This document shows, in pieces, positions 1 through 11,545 of a DNA stretch of 64,000 nucleotides. Location: positions 59,270,001 to 59,334,000 of the forward strand of contig CM074864.1 in NCBI GenBank assembly GCA_037501455.1, written 5' to 3'. Source of the DNA: Lantana camara (Eukaryota; Streptophyta; Magnoliopsida; Lamiales; Verbenaceae). The position numbers and the translations under genes are program-made. Positions within the stretch are counted from its first letter, which is position 1. Each line of letters opens with the position of its first letter. The notes beneath the pieces are model-generated. The model had not been told where the DNA came from and made no database searches. It saw nothing but the letters and a program-made list of their open reading frames with translations.

Positions 1-2
1 TG

Positions 3-3000
3 GGTTCCCCCCCCAACTACAAGTTTTACAATTCGGTGGCTGCAGCTCTATATGCACAAGATTCTCAGGCTGTGTCTGATCATGCCTCCAGTTCCATGGA
101 ACAAAGTATTCCATCCTCTGATTCAACCCCTGACTCTGCTCAGGGTGTGTCACTTACTCAAGATCAATTCCAGAGGTTACTTTCCCAATTGCAGCAACCT
201 CAGGATCATCAGTCCTCTCATCAGGCAAATCAGATATCAGTTGCTCCTAATTCCAGTGAAAGCTTGGATCTTTCATTCCCTGCAGGTATCTCTTATGCCT
301 TTTCCTGTTCTAGTCTCAATTCAGATGTTTGGATACTTGACACGGGTGCTACAGATCATATTTGTCATTCCTCTACATCTTTCAAAAATCTTCACTCCAT
401 AAAACCTATATCTGTCAGGCTTCCTAATGGTAATTTCATTATTGCAAATCAAGCTGGTATAGTTCAAATTTCTGATGATATCATACTTCAAAATGTGTTG
501 TACATTCCTAATTTTCATTTCAATTTGTTATCTATACCTCAAATAATAAAATCTCTTGGTTGCTCTGTAGTATTTTCTCCTAACAATTGTGTAATTCAGG
601 CACCAAAGACTTTGAGGATGATTGGTTCAGCTGAGCTTAAACATGGGCTTTTTGTGTTGAAATCTTATGTTGCTTCTGTTGATTCTTTTATCAATGTTTG
701 TCAATCTCAGTCTGTAACTAGAGATAACATTTGGCACTTTAGGCTTGGTCATGTGTCGGTTTCTATCATGGATGTACTTCAAACTTCTGATAAATCAATA
801 AAATACAAGTTTTCTTCTCAATCTTGTGATATTTGTCATTTGTCTAAGCAAAAAAGACTTCTATTTCCTTCTAGCACTTCTGTATCTTCCAGAATCTTTC
901 AGCTTCTTCATGTTGACATTTGGGGGCCATACTCTACTCCTTCCATCTTTGGACACAGGTACTTCTTAACTATCGTTGATGATTTTTCAAGATTCACATG
1001 GGTTGCCTTGGTTAAAAACAAATCAGATATCAGAAATCAACTCACTAATTTCATTTCCATGGTGGAAACTCAGTTTAATGTTCAAATTCAGACTATTAGG
1101 TCTGATAATGGCCCTGAATTTGCCATGCATAGTTTTTATTCTAGCAAGGGCATTATTCATCAGACTTCTTGTGTGGAAACTCCACAACAAAATGGCATTG
1201 TAGAAAGAAAGCATCAGCATATATTAAATGTAGCTAGAGCTTTATTATTTCAATCTAATATTCATAAAATTCTCTAGTCCTATGCTATTATACATGTTGT
1301 GTATATAATCAATAGATTACCAACTCCTTTATTGAAGCTTAAATCTCCTTTTGAGATGTTATATAACAGCATTCCTGATTATCATGACTTTAAGGTATTT
1401 GGATGTTTGTCATATGCATCCACTTTAACTCACAATAGAGGCAAATTTGATCCTCAGGCAAGAAAATCAGTCTTCTTGGGTTACAAATCTGGCACCAAAC
1501 GTTATGTTTTACAAGACCTAGATACTTCTGAGATATTCATTTCCAGGAATGTTAACTTCATTGAAAATCAATTTCCTCTACATACTATTAATCATCATCA
1601 AACAAGGGATCACATGCTTTCACTACCAAACTCCTCTGATATTCTTTATCCAGATGATGCCCATCCTAACTCAGTTCCTGAAGTTGTTCCTCAGGTCATT
1701 GCAGATGACCAACAACTCAATGAAGCTGTAAACAATCATGCAATTCCTGCAGCACAAGCACAAGCTTTTAGGCCACAACGACCGAGACACACACCTTCAT
1801 ATTTGCAAGACTACCACTGCAATCTCATTCAAAACATTACTGCAGAAAAATCAGGTGTACTCTATCCTTTGTCCTCTGTGTTAAATTACTCTCATTTATC
1901 TGACAAGTACAAACATTACACACTCAACATCACATCTATTTCTGAACCTAAGACTTATAACCAAGCTATCAAACATCCAGAATGGAGGGAAGCCATGAAA
2001 AAGGAAATAGATGCCCTTGAATCTACTAACACTTGGCAGATTGTAGAACTCCCCCCTGACAAGAAATCAATTGGTTGTAAATGGGTTTTTAGAATAAAAT
2101 ACAAATCTGATGGCACCATTGAAAGATATAAAGCTAGATTAGTTGCCAAGGGTTATACTCAAACTGAAGGCTTAGACTATTTTGATACCTTTAGCCCTGT
2201 TGCAAAAATCACAACAATCAGACTTCTTCTTGCTCTTGCTTCTCTGAATAATTGGCATTTAGAACAGTTAGATGTTAATAATGCTTTCTTACATGGTGAG
2301 TTAAATGAAGAAGTCCATATGTCTCTTCCTCAAGGCTTTACTGCACATGGTCCTAACCAAGTTTGTAGGCTCACAAAATCATTATATGGCCTCAAACAGG
2401 CCTCTAGACAGTGGTTCTCCAAACTCTCATCATCTCTAATATCTCAAGGATATTTACAATCACTTGCAGACTATAGTTTGTTTGTCAAACACACAGATAG
2501 TTCATTCACTGCGCTTTTAGTATACGTGGATGATGTTATTTTGACTGGTAACAGTCAAGCAGAAATCAACAAAATTAAATCATATCTAGATGATGCATTT
2601 AAAATAAAAGATCTTGGCTCACTAAAGTTTTTCTTAGGTTTGGAAATAGCCAGGACAAAAGATGGCATCTCAGTCAATCAAAGGAAATATGCTCTTGAAC
2701 TTCTACAGGATGCAGGATTACTAGATGTAAAACCATGTCAGACTCCTATGGATTCAACTCTCAAAGTCACTGCAGATGGAGAAGCCTATGCAGATATCCC
2801 AAACTACCGAAGGTTGATAGGAAGATTATTGTATCTTTGCACCACAAGACCTGATATATCATACAGCGTGCAACAACTCAGCCAATACCTCTCCAAACCA
2901 ACAACACAACACTTTCAAGCAGCACAACGGATACTCAGATACATCAAAAACTCACCTGGCCAAGGACTATACTTTCCATCAAACTCAACTACTGAAATTA

Positions 3001-3476
3001 GAGCCTTTAATGACTCAGATTGGGCTGGTTGTTCAGACACACGAAGATCTGTCACCGGCTATTGTGTATTTCTTGGAAAGTCACTGATAAGTTGGAAATC
3101 AAAGAAGCAAACGACAGTTTCAAGATCCAGCTCTGAAGCAGAATACAGGGCCTTTGCAGCTACCACATGCGAAGTTCAGTGGATAAAATACATCCTTAAA
3201 GATCTTCACATATCCAGCACCAAGCCAGCCATCATTTATTGTGACAACAAATCAGCGTTACACATCGCCGCAAATCCAAGTTTCCATGAAAGAACAAAAC
3301 ACATCGAGATAGATTGTCACGTGGTTCGTGAGAAACTACAGCAATGAGTTATTCATCTTCTCCCTATTCGCACTGAGCATCAAACAACAGATGTCTTTAC
3401 TAAAGCATTACCTCTACTTCCATTCCAGACACATGTAACCAAACTGGGACTTATTAATATCCATAATCCTGTTTGA
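3..3476 (+). pseudogene. copia gag-pol polyprotein, two in-frame stops
   Basis: Polyprotein that would process, reverse-transcribe and integrate the element. Visible motifs: protease DTGATDHI (~334-360); GAG-pre-integrase H-x4-H and CDICH (~733-840); integrase HVDIWGP, SDNGPEF and QQNGIVERKH (~910-1215); RT QLDVNNAFLHG and YVDDVILTG (~2265-2550); RNase H NDSDWAGC, SSSEAEY and CDNKSALHIA (~3008-3260). The frame is the same throughout. It is interrupted by TAG at 1275-1277, where related proteins usually have Trp before the NRLPTP motif, and by TGA at 3345-3347 near the end of RNase H. Coding sense continues to a natural stop at 3474-3476. No frameshift was seen, so the copy looks fairly young but inactive. 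Gag is missing at the window edge. Confidence 0.9.
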
Positions 3477-3483
3477 GGAGGGG

Positions 3484-3700
3484 TATTACAGTTAGTTACA
3501 ACTTAGATAAATTAGTAAAATAGCTTTACTCTTGGGTTAAGGTTAAAATATATTACCTCCCATTAACAAGGCACGTGGACCACACCATGCCTTATGTATT
3601 GTATATATACAGGACACATGTACAGATTCATTTATTCAATTATGAGATTCAGTTTTACAGATCAAAATCCCTAAGCTACTTTCCCTTCTTCATCATCGCA
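3484..3700 (+). repeat. presumed 3' LTR of the copia element
   Basis: It begins right after the polypurine tract with TATTACAG, where TG would be expected (TG to TA would be a transition). A TATA-like run (GTATATATACA, 3601-3611) could be the LTR promoter. The 3' end is a guess; no terminal CA plus target duplication could be identified. Confidence 0.5.
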
Positions 3701-3740
3701 CTTCTTGTAGCTTATCAGAGCTCAAAGTTGAAAAAGAAAA

Positions 3741-5062
3741 AGGGCTCTCTCTTCCTTTTTCTTCCTCGAGTAAAACGTGAAAATGGAATTGAAAAGGGGT
3801 AGGGTGTGGGTCGGTTCAACCAACTGAGAAAAGGGGAAGAATTCCGACACTGATTCGTGAAATACTCAATCCACGAATTGATTTTAAAGTAGGCGGTTCT
3901 CGAACGGTTTTAGAAAAATACGAGGTTAGTGGTCATTGGACTCCAATCGTCGAGACAAATCCAATAGCGAAGTTGGAATTCGAAAATACCCTCATTTATG
4001 ACTCAGGTACATTACTATTCTTGCAATTAATGCACTCTTACCTCCTCTCTCACATAGACCATCCTCGACCAATTTGATTGGCTTGAGAGTCAGAGTGTCA
4101 AAACGGGTCCAACCCCCATATTCCTCATTTTGGCCTTTGAATTCACGTTTGCTCGTCTTTGCAACTTCCAGAATGTCCAGGTCTTCCCCACTAATATAAA
4201 TTTTTGGGTGAATTGGGAGTCCACATTTGTCGTCCTGTACAAAGCCGAATTTGGACACCATCATTATAGTTAATTGGGTCGGATCTTTTATCAGACCCAA
4301 CCCAATTTTATGTGGGCTCAACATTGATGAATCTGAATCCTATAAGATCCGGTAATCGAATATTCTTATCAGATCCAGCCCGAATTTGGTCCGTTGACAG
4401 TCCTAATTGGAATGTTTATGAACCGAATTGAGCTGAACTTTACTGTTTTTTCTGGCTCAAGATTCGGCTCGAACTTATTTAGCCCTATTCGAGTTTGACG
4501 AACTCTAGGTTCGGAGTTTGATTCATTTGATAGTCCGAGTTCAGCTCAAGTTCAAATCCAAAATATATTTTTAAAATATAAAAAATAAAATAGTAATATA
4601 TATATAAATATAATATTGTTTTTTAAATAAAATAAGTCGGCTAACAAGGTACGACCAAGAATAAAAAGTTTGAATTCGGATCCATATTCGGTTCGAACCT
4701 TAGCTCAGTTCAATTCCAACTCAAACTTTTCGAATTCGAATTCAAACCTTGATCGGTTCACTAACCAGCTTTGCTCGTAAATATTCCTAGCCAAAAACTG
4801 TAAATTAATTACATGTATACAGAAAATCAGCGATACACTGGTTATACCGTACTTTAATAGTGGTAACTGGTAAGCCTCAGGAACAAGCTGACTTCTTCCC
4901 TTCTTCTGCCTCTCTGCTTCCGCAGATCAGAATTTTTTATATGTTGAGATCTTAGTGATCCACCATTCTGCTTGAAGGAAAATCGTGGCTTATTCTTTCC
5001 CATTGTAGTTGTGGCTTGTTTGATATATTTGTTGCACCCCAGATGTTTGTTTGATTGCCCGA
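3741..5062. other. intergenic, decayed repeats
   Basis: No gene is supported. Around 4395-4401 the reverse complement reads TAGGACTGTCAACGG, resembling the terminus of the element at 22442-22979, so this is probably an old end of that family. About 4406-4790 is AT-rich with weakly inverted ends (TTGGAATGTTTATGAAC against TAGGAATATTTACGAGC), another likely degenerate non-autonomous element. The 5' flank of the PPR gene (~4850-5062) contains no obvious core promoter. Confidence 0.45.
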
Positions 5063-7252
5063 ATGGCTTTCTCGTCTTTCTTGAAGTGCCACCCATGGAC
5101 ACTTCATAATAATTTGCACCGCCCATATCTCAGTCCTCAGGCTTCAAAACCCGCATCAGTAGCGTCATTTCCATTTTTACGAACTTCCTCAGGTCTTTCA
5201 AGCGTTTCAGTTTCGCCCGACTTCACCCCCAAACAGCTCTTGAACGCCCTTCGATGTGAAGAGGATGAAACATCGGCGTTTCACCTTTTCCAATTGGCCT
5301 CAAAGCAGCCAAATTTTGTTCCCACTTTGGTGGTCTATGAGGAAATTCTTAAAAAGCTTGGGGATGCAGGGTCTTTTGATTCGGTGAGGGAAGTCTTGGA
5401 TGATATGAAGCATTTGAAAGTCAAGGTTTCTGAAGGTATTTTCATAAGTTTGATCGACAGCTATGCTAAATTTGAGCTGTATGATGAAGCAGTTGGTGTT
5501 CTTGATGTGATGGAAACAGAGTTTGGAGTGATGGCGCAGACACGTACCTATAACTTCTTGTTAAATGTTTTAGTTGATGGAAACAAGTTGATACTTGTAG
5601 AAAATGTGCATTCTAAGATGCTGAATAATGGTGTAAAACCTGATGTTTCAACTTTTAATACATTGATTGAGGGATTATGTAAGGCAAATCAATTAGGGGC
5701 AGCAACTTTATTGATGGAGGAGATGCCCAATTACGGTTTATCACCCGACGAGAAGATCATAAATGTTTTGGTAAACGGGTTCTGCAAACTGGACCGAGTT
5801 GAGGATGCTCTGATATTTATCATTCAAGAAATTGAAAAAAGCGGTTTTTGTCCTGATCAATTCACTTTCAAGTCCTTGGTAAGTGGTTTGTGCAGAGATG
5901 GGCATGTGAATCATGCTATGGCGATATTCGATTTAATGCTCCAAGAGGGCTTCGATCCTGACATTTTCACGTACAACACTTTGCTGTGTGGCCTTTGTAG
6001 AACGGGCTGCGTCGGAGAAGCAGTAGAACTTCTTGACAGCATGCTTTCCAGAAATTGTTCACCCAATGCCGACACATACAGCGCCATAATCACCTATTTA
6101 TCCAAAGAGAACCAAGTTAAAGAAGCTCTGAAGCTCATACGTTTTCTTGCTAACAAAGGCGTTCTTCCTGATGCATCGACATTCAACTATATCATACAGA
6201 GTCTGTGCTTAAGCAGCAACCTCAATGCTGCAACAGGATTATTCTACGAGATGAAGGCAAAAGAATGTCAACCAGATGAGTTCACTTACACCATGTTAAT
6301 CGACCTCCTCTGCACCAAAGGCAATCTCGATGAAGCCCTCCAACTCCTTGAAGACATGGGATCAAATGGTTTTGCAAGAAACGTGACAGCTTACAACACA
6401 TTGATCCATGGGTTTTGCAAGATCAAGAAAATCGGAAAAGCAGTGGAAATCTTTAATCAAATGGAGCATCATGGGATGTCGAGAAATCTCGTCACTTATA
6501 GCACCCTCATTGACGGTTTATGTAAATCTCACAGAGTGGAAGATGCTTCCCAACTCATGGACCTGATGATAGCAGAAGGATTGCAACCCAATAAATTCAC
6601 TTATAATTCCCTAATTACGTACTTTTGCAGAGCCGGGGATCTTAAAAGAGCGGAAGGCATAATTCAGACAATGACCTCAAACGGGTGTGAACCTAATATC
6701 GTCACATATGGGACACTAGTTCAAGCACATTGTGTAGCTGGAAGAGTTGAGGTTGCTGCAAGGCTTCTCAGAAGCATTCAGATGAAAGGAATGATTTTGA
6801 GCCCACAAGCTTATAACCCCGTCGTGAAATCACTTTTCAGAATGAGAAGAATCAAAGAAGCTATGAGATTCTTTAGAGAAATGGAGAAGAAGAATGATCC
6901 ACCTGATGCTATATCATATAAAATTGTTTTCAGAGGGCTGTGTTATGGTGGGACTCCCTTTGTAGAAGAAGCTCTTGATTTTGCTCTTGAAATGACTGAG
7001 AAAGGATATCTGCCAGAATTTTCAGCTTTCTCTATGTTGGCTGAAGGGCTTCGTGCTTTGAACATGGAGGATAACTTAGTAGAACTCATTGAAAAGATTA
7101 TGGTGAGGGCAAGATTTTCAGACTACGAGGAGGCCACGATAATGGGTTTCCTTCAAAATCGAAAAATTTCAGAAGCATTGGAGAAATTTGGCGAAGTTTT
7201 GCGAAACAGAGCTTTTAATAGCAGAAAGAAACTTAGAAAAGGTTACTGGTGA
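5063..7252 (+). CDS. MEE40: pentatricopeptide repeat protein, MEE40-like (P-class)
   Basis: Intronless P-class PPR protein of 729 aa from the chosen start. Tandem 35-residue helical repeats run from about residue 70 to 690, with recurrent signatures such as TFNTLIEGLCKA, TYNTLIHGFCK and TYSTLIDGLCKS. P-class PPR proteins bind organellar RNA base by base. The N-terminus, Ser/Pro-rich and poor in acidic residues, fits organelle import. Length and order match my recollection of Arabidopsis At3g53700 (MEE40, ~754 aa), needed for embryo development. The second in-frame ATG (5063, MAFSS) was preferred over 5051 because the homologue starts MAFSS. Compared with the remembered homologue, one complete repeat is missing around residue 205-215 (after GLSPDEK). 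No E or DYW domain is present, so it is not a C-to-U editing factor. Confidence 0.9.
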   Translation: MAFSSFLKCHPWTLHNNLHRPYLSPQASKPASVASFPFLRTSSGLSSVSVSPDFTPKQLLNALRCEEDETSAFHLFQLASKQPNFVPTLVVYEEILKKLGDAGSFDSVREVLDDMKHLKVKVSEGIFISLIDSYAKFELYDEAVGVLDVMETEFGVMAQTRTYNFLLNVLVDGNKLILVENVHSKMLNNGVKPDVSTFNTLIEGLCKANQLGAATLLMEEMPNYGLSPDEKIINVLVNGFCKLDRVEDALIFIIQEIEKSGFCPDQFTFKSLVSGLCRDGHVNHAMAIFDLMLQEGFDPDIFTYNTLLCGLCRTGCVGEAVELLDSMLSRNCSPNADTYSAIITYLSKENQVKEALKLIRFLANKGVLPDASTFNYIIQSLCLSSNLNAATGLFYEMKAKECQPDEFTYTMLIDLLCTKGNLDEALQLLEDMGSNGFARNVTAYNTLIHGFCKIKKIGKAVEIFNQMEHHGMSRNLVTYSTLIDGLCKSHRVEDASQLMDLMIAEGLQPNKFTYNSLITYFCRAGDLKRAEGIIQTMTSNGCEPNIVTYGTLVQAHCVAGRVEVAARLLRSIQMKGMILSPQAYNPVVKSLFRMRRIKEAMRFFREMEKKNDPPDAISYKIVFRGLCYGGTPFVEEALDFALEMTEKGYLPEFSAFSMLAEGLRALNMEDNLVELIEKIMVRARFSDYEEATIMGFLQNRKISEALEKFGEVLRNRAFNSRKKLRKGYW

Positions 7253-8022
7253 GAGTATCTTGATGAATACTAGATAATATTGAAACATGATGTTGCCCTT
7301 CTACATGGAAAGGTTTTGCCTCAATACTTGTGATCTGATGAAGGAGTTGGCTGGTTATTGCTGTGGAATATCTCTAATTTTCTTTTGTTGTGTTGAAAAG
7401 TTTGGTTGATTTGAAACTATTTGTTGTAAAGCAAATGCACAATTTGTATATTCCCTTTTTCATAAATGTTCTGTTATTTTGGTTACCCTTTGTCAAATCA
7501 TTCTGATCTCTCAACTACGACTCATTTCAGTATGATTTCTGACTAGGGATGCAAATAAGTCAAGCTTGCCTCCGACCCAAAACATCTTGAACTTGAGCTC
7601 GTGTTCAAGCCGGTCTCAAGTTGCTGAATCCGAAAGGTCGAGACTTGCGCCTGAATGTATTTTGATAATTTGTTATAGCATTAATATCTATGAATTAGAT
7701 TACTGATCGACATATAAGCATCCAATCAAACACATGGGCTATGAAGTAAAGTGACTATCAAGCATGTCACAGATGACAGAACTATTAACTAAAGAGTAGG
7801 CAATAAAGTATGAAGCAATTCCAAAAGGGATGCTCATTCATGATCAACTGCCAGAAGGCCGGGAAATAAGTATTTCAATCCATTAAATGGAGAAAAGTGT
7901 GTTGCTCAGCAACCCTTATTGGGATTCCACTCTACAAAACCAGCACTAATACCTGAACACGCCCAGGTGAAACAGATACGGGGTAATGATCAACAAAAAC
8001 GAGACAGAAGAAATGGATTTCC
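7253..8022. other. intergenic between convergent PPR and PGK genes
   Basis: Contains the 3' flanks of both genes. At 7553-7570 TAGGGATGCAAATAAG resembles the terminus TAGGGATGCAAACGAG of the hAT-type element at 40451, followed by CT-rich text of similar flavour to ~7670. This is probably a truncated end of that family. Nothing else was recognised. Confidence 0.45.
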
Positions 8023-10343
8023 TCAAGCATCATTAAGGGCAAGAACTCCCGGAAGTGTTTTCCCCTCGAGAAGCTCCAAGCTGGCGCCGCCTCCGGTTGA
8101 GATATGACTCATCTTGTCGGCCAAACCAACCTTTTCAACAGCAGCAACAGAATCACCTCCTCCGATGATTGTTGTTACACCCTTGCCGCTAAGTTCTGCC
8201 AATTTCTTGGCTATAGCCTGAGCGAGAAAAATTACAACAGTTCAACTACAAGACTTTCATGCAACCAGATACCAAGAAGATAGATTACTATTAATTACCT
8301 CTGTTCCTGCTGCAAACTTATCAAACTCAAACACACCCATGGGTCCGTTCCAGATCACGGTCTTGGTAGTGTCCAAAGATTCACCAAATGATTTAATGCT
8401 ATCAGGACCGATGTCTAATCCCATCCAGCCATCAGGAATTTCAGACGCTTTCACAACCTTAAGAAAAATGATGCAAAGAATTTTAATACTTGTAAAAATT
8501 GAAAGGATAAATACACTAGCATACACTAGGGTTTGGCTTCATTACATATTAGGGTATTCACAGAACTTTAACAATGATATCAAATTCGTTCAGCCAAAAG
8601 TCATGCGTTGAGAAAAGACCGTCTACCTTGCTGTTAGCATCAGCAGCAAATTTGTCGGCAATAACTACATCAGTAGGTAGCAAGAGGGACACTCCCTTAG
8701 TTTTGGCTTTCTCCATAAGTGAAGTTGCAAGATCAAGCTTGTCTTCCTCCACAAGTGATGATCCCACTGCAAGTCCTTGAGCTTTGTAGAAGGTAAAGAT
8801 CATTCCTCCACCAAGCAAGAGGATGTCTACCTTCTCTAACAGTGACTCGATAACACCAATTTTGCTGGATACCTTTGATCCTCCAACAATAGCAGCAAAT
8901 GGCTTCTTGGGATTGGACACGGCCCCGACTAAATAATCAAGCTCCTGAAAAATACAGCAAAGGAAGAACCCATTTGACTAAATTGAAATCAACATAAAAA
9001 GCTCCAACTATACACATTGAATGGTAAATCCATAGTAAATCAAAATGTTCAATAACAATACAATTTTGCATTTACTAAAACTGAAAAATATAAAAAAATT
9101 GACCATGGAACAGACCTTCTGCATAAGGAACCCAGCAACAGAAGGCTTCAAATACTTAGCAACGCCCTCAGTCGAAGCATGAGCTCTATGAGCAGTTCCA
9201 AAAGCATCATTAACATACAAGTCTGCAAGTGATGCAAGCTTCTTAGCAAACTCAGGATCATTCTTCTCTTCTTCTTTGTAGAATCTAACATTCTCCAGGA
9301 GAAGAACACCACCATCAGGCAAGTCAGCCACCAACTTCTCCACACCTTCGCCAATACAGTCATCAGCCATTTTAACCTAAAAAGATCACAGGAAGTTAGA
9401 TAACCAAAAAACTCTTCAGACACATAATTTAGATCTCTGGTACATACCTCAACTCCTAGAAGTTCAGAAAGTCTTGGGACAAGAGGCTTCAAACTGTACT
9501 TTGGTGTGACACCTTTTGGCCGCCCCTGCAACCAGAATTGAAGGTATTCAAACAATTAAAATCTAACCACACTCATAAAGGTGAAACTGCCATCACTACA
9601 CTCATAAATTTCAGCACCTATATGGGAAATAAATTGTTTCATTGATGCAAGGATTAAAAATTTTCACATATAAAACAACTTCCACTGGGACTCGGAGAGC
9701 AAATCCGAGGATCCACCGAGAAACAGACTTACAAAGAGAGCAGTAACACACTTCCCAAATCATGCAAATATCTAATAATCATCAAGATACGATCAAGCTA
9801 TGAAACAAAATAACGGGAATTTCAAATAAAAAACAATATTTTAAAAAAATTCTAACATAAAACTACGAAACTAATAACGGAACAAATAAATACATGTTAC
9901 AGTACTCACGCTACATATATCATAGAGCTAGGCCGTTAATAATATACAAATCATGAGCCACAACTTAATATTTTATTTTTTAATAAAAATAGAAAAAAAT
10001 CAGCCAACTTAATCCATTTACAATCTAGCTAGACACCTAGACTACTGTAATCGAACAATATGCATCTACACTTGAGAAATGGAATCAAAACACAAATCAC
10101 TATCCATTACAGTTCAGATTATCTGGAGTAAAACTCAACAACACTTACGAGGTGGCTGGCAAGGATGATTTTAGCGCCGTTCTCCATCAAGTACCTGATA
10201 GTGGGTACGGCGGCCCTAACTCTGGTATCATCGGTAATCTTCAAGTTATCATCCAGAGGCACGTTCAGATCCACTCTCACGAAAACTTTTTTCCCTTTCA
10301 GATCGGATTGTCCCAATGATCCCACGCTCTTCTTCGCCGCCAT
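8023..10343 (-). CDS. PGK: phosphoglycerate kinase, cytosolic
   Basis: Transfers phosphate between 1,3-bisphosphoglycerate and ADP in cytosolic glycolysis/gluconeogenesis. Six exons on the minus strand: 10343-10149, 9525-9448, 9376-9116, 8944-8627, 8457-8299 and 8217-8023, all with GT-AG introns and phase-0 joins, giving 401 aa, the usual cytosolic length. Motifs: N-terminal [61 protein letters not shown] and the nucleotide loop IGGGDSVAA. It starts MAAKKSVG with no transit peptide. The gene lies 1.2 kb downstream of the plastid PGK in the same orientation and shares its exon boundaries, so the two are tandem duplicates. No disruption was seen. Confidence 0.97.
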
Positions 10344-11545
10344 TTCTTCAAATCAAAAATCCTACACAAACACAAATCCAAAAACAAATGGTGGCCTCGA
10401 TTTCACAACCTATGAAATGAAATGTGGTGCAAAGAGATCACAGACTCGAAAAGGCAGCGGAAGAATCCAGAAGGTTTGGTGAGGTCTTATGTAGTGGCTG
10501 TTTCCGGTTTACTTGGTGAACCGGGTTCAGATTTATTTCCGTAAAAAAAAAAAAGTATTGTAATAATTTTAATTTAGGATAACGGTATGATTTTGGGAGC
10601 TTAATGTTTTAATAAAATCTTTAATTATAATTTTCCAATTAATTTCTCAAGTTCAAGTATGAAATATGTGAAGTTTTCGGAGAAGGCTTTGTGGGAGTGG
10701 GCATTGTTAATTAGGGCAAATTTTATGGTCAATGAGCTTTGGCATCAAGAAAGCATATTCTTAGTATTTTTCTTTGTCATCATTTAACTTGTCATTTCAT
10801 GATTTTCTTTTGTCCACCTAACATATGAAAGTTCTTATTTCAATTATCCAAAAATAATAACTTCAAGAATATATTCTTTTAAGTTATTGGAAAAAATAAA
10901 TTTTCATAAAATACATTTCCTCATAAATATCGTATATCATTAGGTAAACTTCAAATGCGAGACGAAAATTGCAATCGTTGAGGTTAACGAGACTTATACA
11001 ATTGTAATATTATAGTAGAGATTTAATTCCTTAAGTGTTTGCAATTGGACGAGCTGCGAGACAAGATTTGATCATCATGTGAACGAGACCCGTACATTCT
11101 TAACTAGCATATAGAATCACCCTTGAGAGTGTCTTCAATTCTTGTGAACATCACAGTTTACTCATGACTTTACGTTGGTCCCTTCTGCCCTTTCACGAAA
11201 ACATGAAATCTATATAAGTAAGAGCTTCAGCCTTCAATGATGAAAGGCTGCTACAAAACTAATACAGGCCAAAGAGATACGTAGCATGATGAGAAAGAAA
11301 GCCACAAAATAAAGGAGGTTTTTAATGTACATTACATTCCCTCTCCAAAGTTATTCCAGACCCCTTATTGTAATTTTCGACAAAAATGAGAAAAGCCGAT
11401 CGACATATTATATTGCGGCAAAAGCACAACACCTACAACAAGAACTCAATATTTTGCTACACTTCTTGTTTTACAATCCGGAGAGAAACTCATAATACAG
11501 GATTGTGTTAAAAGAATTGATTATAAGCTGAGTAAGGGGCGGGCA
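10344..11545. other. spacer between the two PGK genes
   Basis: Holds the 5' leader and promoter of the cytosolic PGK (right of 10343) and the 3' flank of the plastid PGK (left of 11546). AT-rich, with no ORF or repeat recognised. At 1.2 kb it leaves room for independent promoters. No TATA box could be assigned with confidence. Confidence 0.6.

Larger units (their letters stand above)
1..3720 (+). mobile_element. Ty1/copia LTR retrotransposon, 5'-truncated by window edge
   Basis: The reading frame is open from base 3 and shows the copia order: aspartic protease, GAG-pre-integrase zinc finger, integrase, reverse transcriptase, RNase H. A polypurine tract (GAGGAGGGG, 3475-3483) precedes the presumed 3' LTR. 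The 5' LTR, primer-binding site and most of gag lie outside the window, so lineage, age and target duplication cannot be judged. The right edge is approximate because no clean LTR end (CA) or target duplication could be matched. Confidence 0.9.

Noticed and set aside
3992..4324. 110-aa minus-strand ORF
   Set aside because: No recognisable domain and no conserved start context; it lies in decayed repeat sequence.
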